Source: an archaeon (GTDB lineage: Archaea; Aenigmatarchaeota; Aenigmatarchaeia; GW2011-AR5; GCA-2688965). Taken from it: a stretch of DNA of 6,498 nt. Below are positions 1 to 5,996 of the stretch, in pieces (position 1 is the stretch's first letter; each line of letters begins with the position of its first letter). The stretch spans positions 1 to 6,498 of the forward strand of contig NZEE01000106.1 of the NCBI GenBank assembly GCA_002688965.1. The letters run 5' to 3'. Below the pieces are notes generated by a model that saw only the letters and a program-made list of their open reading frames with translations, did no database searches and had not been told where the DNA came from. The translations under genes were made by a program, and so were the position numbers.

Positions 1-502
1 TATAAATTACTAAGTATCCTTTCCCTGTCAAATAATTAAACATCTCATATAAACACTTTATGTTGAAATATCCAACAGGCCTGTTACCATGTTCCCAATT
101 ATATCTATTTGAGACAACAATAAAAGGTTTTTCAAAAACAAATTTGTCATTTTTGAAACGATTTTTGTATTCTGGCATTTTCCATTTTCTATAATCTAGT
201 ATTCCACATCCCCTATCAACGTCTCTAAATGATTTCCAATGTTCCCACTCATCTTTATATAATTCTGCATTTTCTTTCATGCCATAAATCCAACTGTTTG
301 GTAAAGAATTTAAGCCAGCAGCAGAGTTATCAATTGTTCTATGATCATATCTTTCTTCTACGTTATTACAAAAATAATAAAAAGGTTTCATCCCCTTGCT
401 TGTAATTACTTTTTCTAATTCTTTATTTTCATAAAGCCAGTATGCATATGGTAGAGCTAACGCCAATTCTATACCAAATTCTGGATTACAATCTACAGTC
501 AT
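1..502 (-). CDS. Unrecognised protein, possible glycosyltransferase, N-terminal part, cut by the left window edge
   Basis: Translating from the ATG at 502 gives 167 residues without a stop up to the window edge. The start overlaps the preceding stop as ATGA and has an AGAGGA ribosome binding site. The protein begins MTVDCNPEFGIELALALPYA; later residues include GMKPFYYF (37-44), YDHRTIDNSAAGLNSLP (52-68) and KWKMPEYKN (106-114). From about 125 a strand-turn-helix pattern appears: KPFIVVSNRYNWEHG (125-139), then YFNIKCLYEMFNYL (145-158) and a strand KGYLVIY. This second part resembles the start of the C-terminal Rossmann half of heptosyltransferase-like GT-B proteins, where a strand is followed by a helix and another strand ending near a donor site. 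No signal peptide or membrane segment is visible. A glycosyltransferase role fits the locus but is only suggested; I cannot name the family. Confidence 0.7.
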   Translation of the reverse strand, partial: MTVDCNPEFGIELALALPYAYWLYENKELEKVITSKGMKPFYYFCNNVEERYDHRTIDNSAAGLNSLPNSWIYGMKENAELYKDEWEHWKSFRDVDRGCGILDYRKWKMPEYKNRFKNDKFVFEKPFIVVSNRYNWEHGNRPVGYFNIKCLYEMFNYLTGKGYLVIY

Positions 503-1344
503 ATTATTTCCTCTAATTCTTTAATGCTATACCTTTCTACTTCATTTGTTGAAGGACCATCCTCAGTAAGTTTTTCGTGTAAATTTTCTCCAGGCTGTAA
601 CCCTATAACTTTAATTTGCAAATCACAACCATCTGGTAAATATTTATTAGACATGGCCTGTAATAAATCTCCAATAGATGTTGATTTTATATATTCACTA
701 TATGGTTTAGAATTATTTGATTTCTCTATACAATTAAAAATTAAATCAACAGATTCATCTGGAGTTAAATAATATCTTGTAGCATTAGAATCTGTAACGA
801 TGACCTCTTGACAACTTTGAATTAAATTTTTCCATTTATGTAAAACAGAATCTATGGAATAAATCACATTTCCCAACCTTACAACCCTATATTTTGTTTT
901 AGGATTTATTTCTTCAAACTGGTTAAATAACTTTTCCATTAAAAACTTCGTAGCTCCATAAGCACCAGATATTTGAACTGCTTTATCTGAACTAACTCCT
1001 AAAACAAAATCTTTATCAAATGATTCTTCTAAAACATTTATAGAACCAATAATATTTGTTTGTATAGATTCCATTGGTTTACCTGACTGCATACCTTGTG
1101 CTAAAGCTGCCAGATGAAATACCCCATCAACTTCTTTAATTGTATCTCTAACAATTTGTTTATCACATATATCACCAACCACTATCTTCACCATATTATA
1201 CTTATCTTTTAATTTTTTTAATTTACTTTCACTATGAGATAAAACTACTACTTGACCACCCATCTCCAATATCTTCTTACATAATGAATAACCTATAATC
1301 CCAGTACCACCCGTTATCAAATATCTTTTACCCTTTATTATCAT
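499..1344 (-). CDS. Second PseB-like extended SDR, nucleotide-sugar dehydratase/epimerase/reductase
   Basis: This 281-residue protein is an NAD(P)-binding extended SDR, a shorter distant relative of the 316-residue dehydratase two genes upstream. TGGTGIIG (11-18) binds the cofactor. SSDKA (118-122), with Asp120 and Lys121, and YGATK (129-133) match the active site of PseB-type dehydratases, but the Pro-x-Asn between them in PseB is replaced by an Ile-Ser-Gly stretch. TRYYLTPDES (189-198) parallels the TRF-x-LTLDQ region, and LQPGENLHEKL (249-259) is a variant of RPGEKLHEE. Keeping both Asp and Lys suggests it could still dehydrate or epimerise; position after the methyltransferase suggests it instead acts on the methylated keto sugar. 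The reaction cannot be chosen from sequence alone. The ATG at 1344 overlaps the methyltransferase stop (ATGA), and its own stop overlaps the next start (ATGA). Confidence 0.82.
   Translation of the reverse strand: MIIKGKRYLITGGTGIIGYSLCKKILEMGGQVVVLSHSESKLKKLKDKYNMVKIVVGDICDKQIVRDTIKEVDGVFHLAALAQGMQSGKPMESIQTNIIGSINVLEESFDKDFVLGVSSDKAVQISGAYGATKFLMEKLFNQFEEINPKTKYRVVRLGNVIYSIDSVLHKWKNLIQSCQEVIVTDSNATRYYLTPDESVDLIFNCIEKSNNSKPYSEYIKSTSIGDLLQAMSNKYLPDGCDLQIKVIGLQPGENLHEKLTEDGPSTNEVERYSIKELEEII
509..514 (-). promoter_or_regulatory. Ribosome binding site of the left-edge partial gene
   Basis: On the minus strand AGAGGA, followed by AATAAT, precedes the ATG at 502. It lies within the last codons of the SDR gene and supports the ATGA overlap start of the gene that runs off the left edge. 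Confidence 0.7.
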
Positions 1345-2576
1345 ATCGAATCAAATCCATCTAAATCATCATAAGAATCTACTAATTGAACCTTTGGAAA
1401 TGCAACTAAATAAGAATATTTTTTAAATTGAGTCTTTTCAATTATCATCCTTGAATAGTTCCAAGCAAATATTATAATTATATCTACATCTGAATTTTTC
1501 AATGTATCCACATCTACAATTGGTATTTTAGTGTTAGCAATATATCTACCACATCTTTCAGGAGATTCATCAACTATAAATTGAACTATACTCTCATCCA
1601 AGTTAGTAAGATTACAAAACATATTTGCCCTACCAGATGCTCCATAACCAGCAATCTTATAGTCTTTACTTAATTTTTTAATTTCTTTATTAAAATCATC
1701 AATATGATTTTTAACTTTTTGTGTAAAGCCTAACATATAATTTGGATTAGATATGGTGTCAAATTCTACAAGTAATCTATCTATAATTTTTTGTGGTGTA
1801 TCAATATTATCATTTAATACAGTTACTCTTATAGAACCAGCATGAATTGGTATTTCTTCAAAGTCAATTACAGTCATTCCATATCTTGTAAATAAATTAT
1901 TTAAAGCTGATATTGAATAATAATAAATATGTTCATGATATATATTATCCCACTGATTCTCATTAACTAAACTATTAAGATAATGTACCTCGAACACAAA
2001 ATGACCATTGGGTTTTAAAACATGATTAATACCTTTTACTACACTTTTAATATCTGTTATGTGAGCAAATGAATTATTAGCCAACACTAAATCATATGTA
2101 TCCTCTAAATCTTTAAAATTTTCATAATTAAAGTACTCTTCAATTACATTTAATCCTTTGTCACGAGCTAATTTAATAACATTTGTAGCCGGATCAACAC
2201 CAACAGCATCAGCACCAAGTTCTGTTAATGGCTGTAAAAGAACTCCATCATTACAACCTATCTCTAATATTTTTTTATCTTTAATTTGAAACTTATCATC
2301 TAAAATTTTAGCAAGTTTATTAAAATGATTTGTCAATCCTACAGATGATAAATATCTGTAATCTTTAAACAAGATATCTGGATCTATAACAGAATCAGTT
2401 TGTAATAATTTACAATCATCACAAAGTAATAATCTTAATGAATATGCACTTTTATTATCCAATTCATTTTCTGTGGGGAAATAACCAGCCAATGGAACTT
2501 TATTTAAATTAAGTATTTCTTGTAAATTTTTATTATCACATACAGCACATTCATCCCTTTTTTTATATCCAATCAT
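1341..2576 (-). CDS. Sugar C-methyltransferase (TylCIII/NovU/TcaB9-like, three domains)
   Basis: The 411-residue protein has the full architecture of SAM-dependent sugar C-methyltransferases that methylate carbon next to a keto group on nucleotide deoxysugars. Residues 1-60 are the zinc-binding domain, with C10-x-x-C13 and C52-x-x-C55. The SAM domain follows with ILEIGCNDG (103-111), an acidic strand end VGVDP (125-129) and NNSFAHI (167-173). FEVHYL (195-200) and YHEHIYYYS (213-221) contain the His/Glu/Tyr residues used in catalysis in TcaB9. IHAGSIRV (245-252) leads to the C-terminal domain, which carries GYGASGRAN (311-319), a second Rossmann-like loop typical of the Methyltransf_14 domain. 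The 4-keto sugar from the upstream dehydratase is the obvious candidate substrate. The gene starts and ends in ATGA overlaps with two SDR genes, so the three are probably translated together. The methylated carbon (C3 or C5) is not deducible. Confidence 0.92.
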   Translation of the reverse strand: MIGYKKRDECAVCDNKNLQEILNLNKVPLAGYFPTENELDNKSAYSLRLLLCDDCKLLQTDSVIDPDILFKDYRYLSSVGLTNHFNKLAKILDDKFQIKDKKILEIGCNDGVLLQPLTELGADAVGVDPATNVIKLARDKGLNVIEEYFNYENFKDLEDTYDLVLANNSFAHITDIKSVVKGINHVLKPNGHFVFEVHYLNSLVNENQWDNIYHEHIYYYSISALNNLFTRYGMTVIDFEEIPIHAGSIRVTVLNDNIDTPQKIIDRLLVEFDTISNPNYMLGFTQKVKNHIDDFNKEIKKLSKDYKIAGYGASGRANMFCNLTNLDESIVQFIVDESPERCGRYIANTKIPIVDVDTLKNSDVDIIIIFAWNYSRMIIEKTQFKKYSYLVAFPKVQLVDSYDDLDGFDSI

Positions 2577-3523
2577 TTAATTACCCCAGATTTCTTTAAA
2601 AAACTATATGCATCAGAACTATCCATAAGAGAATCGTAGGAATTATATGATTTTTGTTCATCTCTAATGTTTTTATTTCCAATTAAAAAGTTTTCGTGTT
2701 TTTCAGTTCTCATCCATTCTTCGCCGGATATCATTTCTTCATGTAATTTCTCACCAGGTCTTATGCCAATTTCTTTCAATTCAATATCTTTCGTTTTACC
2801 ATAGAATTCTTTTAATACATTTGCAACATCAGTTACCTTTAATGACTTAACTTTTGGAACTGCAATCTTACCATGTGAACCATCAAATTTATAAGCCCAA
2901 TCTATCAATTCTGTTGCTTGGTCTAAAGTTAATAAAAATCTAGTCATATCAAAATGAGTTATAGGTAAATAATCACAATTATTTTCTAATAAACTCTTAA
3001 AAAATGGAATTACAGAACCCGTAGATTCAAGGACATTTCCATATCTAACCAATACAACTTTTGGAATATCTCTTTGTTTAGCATATTCAACATACAATCT
3101 TTCAGAAATAGCTTTACACATACCATAAACATTTATAGGATTACAAGCCTTATCTGTTGATACAAACATTAATGTTTCAATGTTACCAACCTCATTTACC
3201 GACTCTATTATATTCTGATGTCCAATTATATTAGTTTTTACACTTTCAAATGGATCATCTTCACATATTGGAACATGTTTTAAAGCTGCTGCATTAATTA
3301 CAATATGGGGTTTAAATCTCATTAAACAATTTTTTATAGAACTCTTATCTTTGACATCACCAATTATAGATTGTATGTATGGATACTCTTTTTTTATAAA
3401 ATAATGTTTATGTTCATCTCTTGATAACACAATTATTTCATTAGACTTGTGATATCTTTTAACTAAAGTTTTACCTAAAGCACCCGTTCCACCTATTATA
3501 AGTATCTTTTTGTTTTTAATCAT
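2573..3523 (-). CDS. PseB/CapD-like UDP-sugar 4,6-dehydratase (extended SDR)
   Basis: This 316-residue NAD(P)-dependent enzyme of the Polysacc_synt_2 group is expected to convert a UDP-sugar, probably UDP-GlcNAc, to a 4-keto-6-deoxy product; PseB relatives also invert C5. The nucleotide-binding loop is GGTGALG (11-17). The catalytic region is STDKA (122-126), with Asp124 and Lys125 in the places of the dehydratase acid and base, followed by CNPINVYGMCK, whose Tyr133 and Lys137 form the Y-x-x-x-K pair. NAAALKHVP (77-85) and TRFLLTLDQA (194-203) are also typical of PseB. The tail RPGEKLHEEM (255-264) is the family's usual C-terminal signature. The length matches single-domain soluble PseB/CapE proteins, with no membrane domain as in CapD/WbpM. 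It overlaps the methyltransferase gene by ATGA. Substrate and stereochemistry cannot be read from the sequence. Confidence 0.9.
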   Translation of the reverse strand: MIKNKKILIIGGTGALGKTLVKRYHKSNEIIVLSRDEHKHYFIKKEYPYIQSIIGDVKDKSSIKNCLMRFKPHIVINAAALKHVPICEDDPFESVKTNIIGHQNIIESVNEVGNIETLMFVSTDKACNPINVYGMCKAISERLYVEYAKQRDIPKVVLVRYGNVLESTGSVIPFFKSLLENNCDYLPITHFDMTRFLLTLDQATELIDWAYKFDGSHGKIAVPKVKSLKVTDVANVLKEFYGKTKDIELKEIGIRPGEKLHEEMISGEEWMRTEKHENFLIGNKNIRDEQKSYNSYDSLMDSSDAYSFLKKSGVIK

Positions 3524-4460
3524 TATATATAACCTCCCCTATAATCTTATTCATAGTGTTAATGTAAACTTTTTTCTTAAAAAGCTCTTCATATTTTTGT
3601 TTTGCACCAATTGAACATTTATCATAAAAGTCAGTGTCATCACAAAGCTGCTTAGCTAACCTTCTAGCGGTTTCAACATCACCAACATCTACACCTAATT
3701 TAGAATGACATTTAACTTGAGTATTTACATTATTATAACCAATACAGGGTATACCTAAATAAGCACAATTAAGATTAAAAGTGCCAGCAGCTGCAGTTCC
3801 TAATTGAACTCCATATTTATGTTTAGATAATTCATACATCCAATCCAACCACATCACCCAGTCAACATGATTTATGTCCATACCTCGTTCTTCTTCTTTC
3901 ATCCTACCAGTTGTCGGTGCCCATATGTCGTTAGATATTTCTTTTGCAACTAAGTATGAATCAAAACCACCATATGCACTAACAAAATTACCACCTATCA
4001 TAACACTATCTGTTTTTACATCCGAAGTTTTTACATAATCTGTAATCATAAGTGTTGGCATTATTTCACATCTTTTATTAGTAATACCTCTATAATATTT
4101 TAAGTCAGGTTCATTATGACAAAATATTAAATCCATTTCCATTATAAAATTGTAATACCATATCTGTTCTTGAATTGGGTCATCCTGCCAATAGTAATAA
4201 GTACTCTCCTGCATCGTTGCAACCTTTTTACAGACTCTTTTTAAATGTTCTAACAATGGATAATCTAATAAGTATTGTCTTTTCTTTGGTATGATAACAA
4301 TTCCAAAATCGTATATATTATCTGATAATTCATGTAAAGTATTTAATGGATGGTGAGTTGCATCTAAAGCATGCCACCAAGCAATATCAGTTCTCATATT
4401 TGGGTGATTTCCTGAAATCTTACCAGTAAATCCCCCTTCTGTGAACACTCCAATATTCAT
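3516..4460 (-). CDS. Probable glycosyltransferase (GT-B-like, family not recognised)
   Basis: The 314-residue protein begins MNIGVFTEGG, a first beta strand and loop of a Rossmann-like domain. The C-terminal third looks like the donor-binding half of GT-B enzymes: AAAGTFNLNCAYLGIPCIGY (223-242) resembles the segment in which a small-residue loop precedes a helix and the strand of an acidic or polar binding site. It is followed by VGDVETARRLAKQLCDD (259-275), the typical ending with helices that process residues of the wait time or delay column of glycosyltransferases. Tryptophans are unusually frequent, for example WW at 28-29 and WVMWLDWM at 201-208. No signal peptide or membrane segment is visible. 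No classical EX7E motif was identified, and the exact CAZy family cannot be named. It shares one base with the deacetylase gene and overlaps the dehydratase gene by 8 bases. A role in adding the sugar made by its neighbours is inference. Confidence 0.6.
   Translation of the reverse strand: MNIGVFTEGGFTGKISGNHPNMRTDIAWWHALDATHHPLNTLHELSDNIYDFGIVIIPKKRQYLLDYPLLEHLKRVCKKVATMQESTYYYWQDDPIQEQIWYYNFIMEMDLIFCHNEPDLKYYRGITNKRCEIMPTLMITDYVKTSDVKTDSVMIGGNFVSAYGGFDSYLVAKEISNDIWAPTTGRMKEEERGMDINHVDWVMWLDWMYELSKHKYGVQLGTAAAGTFNLNCAYLGIPCIGYNNVNTQVKCHSKLGVDVGDVETARRLAKQLCDDTDFYDKCSIGAKQKYEELFKKKVYINTMNKIIGEVIYND
3533..3539 (-). promoter_or_regulatory. Strong ribosome binding site of the 4,6-dehydratase gene
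   Basis: On the minus strand GGGGAGG lies 9 bases before the ATG at 3523, inside the end of the preceding glycosyltransferase gene. It fixes the ATG at 3523 as the start even though the two genes overlap by 8 bases (ATGATTAA). Confidence 0.75.
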
Positions 4461-5122
4461 CAGTTATAACTTCTACATATTTTAAATGATTCTACCTTAT
4501 TCAATCCTCTTATAGAGCATTGATAATCACTATGAAAACTAACTATAGATGGTTCTTTAAAATACGACTTGTCAGATTGAGATACAAATTTATTTAACTT
4601 ATTCAACTTTATATACCATATGAATGCACTAAAAAGAATATTACCTTCTCTATTTTCAAGAGTATCTAGATTAACAAAAAAATTAGGTTTCCAATCATCC
4701 AAAGTACTTGGAGTTTTATAATTTATAATTCCACATTTTTGTCTTCTTGTCAAAGCATTACCAATTCTATTAACTGTTGAATGTTCAAAATGAGAATCAC
4801 ATTCAGGTGGAATACAAATTGTATCATAACTACTTATGTCATATTTAGATTCAATTAAATTTACCCATTCATCTTCATCCTTACTTTTAATAAACTTTTC
4901 ACCAATAAACGAACCATTCAAATTATCAATTTTTTCCCAGACATTCTCGCATTCCCTACATCTATTATCACTTGAAGTTTCATCAAAATCTCCACCATTA
5001 GATAAAACTATAACATCAAATTGTGTATCCTTAAATTTCATTATACTACCTAACATAGCATATTCAACATCATCCGGATGCGGTGATAAACATAAAACTT
5101 TATCATGATTAAGAAACTTCAT
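4460..5122 (-). CDS. PIG-L/LmbE family zinc-dependent deacetylase
   Basis: Proteins of this family remove an N-acetyl group from GlcNAc-type sugars or related amides using a metal ion. The product is 220 residues, normal for the family. The N-terminal motif SPHPDD (13-18) gives the metal ligand His15, the general base Asp17 and the ligand Asp18. R54-x-x-E57 before a helix matches the conserved R-x-x-E position. The second metal motif is HFEH (His111 and His114), where HPDH is more usual. Near the C-terminus PNFFVNLDTLE (146-156) and FHSDYQ with His197 match the usual PN-x-F-x-D-I and H-x-S-Q regions, though with an insertion between them. No signal peptide is visible, so a cytoplasmic role on a nucleotide sugar or lipid-linked sugar is likely. 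It begins one base after the acyltransferase and shares one base (TGATG) with the next gene. Confidence 0.88.
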   Translation of the reverse strand: MKFLNHDKVLCLSPHPDDVEYAMLGSIMKFKDTQFDVIVLSNGGDFDETSSDNRCRECENVWEKIDNLNGSFIGEKFIKSKDEDEWVNLIESKYDISSYDTICIPPECDSHFEHSTVNRIGNALTRRQKCGIINYKTPSTLDDWKPNFFVNLDTLENREGNILFSAFIWYIKLNKLNKFVSQSDKSYFKEPSIVSFHSDYQCSIRGLNKVESFKICRSYN

Positions 5123-5123
5123 T

Positions 5124-5996
5124 TTATATCTCCTTTAAAAATTTTGGTTTAATTGATTTAAAATGTTTATCTGTATATATTTTAATTCCTCTTCTCCTCA
5201 AATAATCCCTCAAGTCTTCCGACAAATCTGTAGAACTATCAATAGTTCTTTCATTTAAATCAAATTTTACTGTTGTATAACCAGCACCTTCAAAAATCTC
5301 CATCAATTCTATAATTCCATTTTCATATTTAGTATTAGTACTATAATAACCTTTATCTTCAATTAAAACTTTCCAATCAGATAATATTTCTTCGATCAAT
5401 TCTTTTCTTTCACTTTCACTTATTTCTCTTGGATAACAATTCTCTTTCATTACTTTACACGGTGAACCTGCTGCAAAACAACCACTTGGCAAATCTCTAT
5501 TTATTATTGAACCAATACCAATGACAGTATTGTCACCAATAGTTACATTAGGTAACACTATGCTTCTAGCTGGTAGCCAAACATCATTACCTATCTTTAC
5601 AGGGCCAAAATCAGATGGAAATCCTTGTAAGATATCTAACCAAGCCCCATGTGTCCATATCATAACCTCACCACCAATGCCAACATCATTACCAATTTCC
5701 ACAGGTTCAGATGGATTGATGACGGTGGCCTCAAATATACCAACATGGTTACCTATCTTAACGGTTGAATTTGGTCCATTACATCCACCCCTTCCAACTT
5801 CAACTCTATCCCACATAAATAACCAACTACCAGCCTCAAAACTCTTACACATAATTTTAACATCATTACCTATTTTTGAAAACTCACCTATCTTAATTGT
5901 ATCACATTCTATAAAAACATCATTACCAATCTCAACAGATTTATGAATATCAATGTGGTTCGCAATTATTTTACTATTTTTACCTATTTTATACAT
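5124..5996 (-). CDS. Left-handed beta-helix (hexapeptide-repeat) acyltransferase with C-terminal extension
   Basis: This is a 290-residue acyltransferase of the LbH superfamily, expected to act as a trimer and to move an acetyl or other acyl group from acyl-CoA (or acyl-ACP) to a sugar hydroxyl or amine. Residues about 1-183 hold imperfect hexapeptide repeats; IGNDV recurs near residues 23, 42, 101 and 135, with IGNHV near 81. The helix ends with GSIINRDLP and FAAGSPCKVM, the usual closing strands and loop. WTHG at 114-117 gives the likely catalytic His116. Residues about 185-290 form an extra domain that starts charged and helical and later includes a DLRDYLRRRGIKIY segment; I have an impression of similar tails in other LbH enzymes but cannot name the family. 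It starts 8 bases inside the sulfotransferase gene and ends one base before the deacetylase, which suggests it acts on the same sugar. Confidence 0.9.
   Translation of the reverse strand: MYKIGKNSKIIANHIDIHKSVEIGNDVFIECDTIKIGEFSKIGNDVKIMCKSFEAGSWLFMWDRVEVGRGGCNGPNSTVKIGNHVGIFEATVINPSEPVEIGNDVGIGGEVMIWTHGAWLDILQGFPSDFGPVKIGNDVWLPARSIVLPNVTIGDNTVIGIGSIINRDLPSGCFAAGSPCKVMKENCYPREISESERKELIEEILSDWKVLIEDKGYYSTNTKYENGIIELMEIFEGAGYTTVKFDLNERTIDSSTDLSEDLRDYLRRRGIKIYTDKHFKSIKPKFLKEI
5130..5136 (-). promoter_or_regulatory. Strong ribosome binding site of the deacetylase gene
   Basis: On the minus strand AAAGGAG lies 7 bases before the ATG at 5122. It sits inside the last codons of the acyltransferase gene, so the end of that protein (Leu-Lys-Glu-Ile) is partly encoded by the binding site. 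It supports the ATG at 5122 as the start and shows that the junction can recruit ribosomes independently as well as by coupling. Confidence 0.8.

Noticed and set aside
524..772. Plus-strand open frame of 82 codons
   Set aside because: It is fully antisense to the conserved C-terminal region of the second SDR and has no family motif.
5096..5100. CxxC (Cys55, Cys58) in the deacetylase considered as a zinc knuckle
   Set aside because: There is no second nearby CxxC pair, and the segment coincides with the normal R-x-x-E helix of the family, so the cysteines are probably incidental.
4836..5108. Plus-strand open frame of 90 codons
   Set aside because: It is antisense to the PHPDD-bearing N-terminal half of the deacetylase and shows only low-complexity Ser/Leu content.
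5579..5927. Short repeated plus-strand motif ACATCATTACC near 5581, 5683, 5860 and 5918
   Set aside because: These are the reverse complement of the GGTAATGATGT codons for Gly-Asn-Asp-Val in the hexapeptide repeats, so they reflect protein structure and not a DNA repeat or CRISPR array; spacing is irregular.
5521..5946. Plus-strand open frame of 141 codons with recurring Thr-Ser-Leu-Pro-Ile units
   Set aside because: It is the antisense of the hexapeptide repeats of the acyltransferase; the periodicity comes from the repeated IGNDV codons on the minus strand, and there is no separate evidence for a gene.
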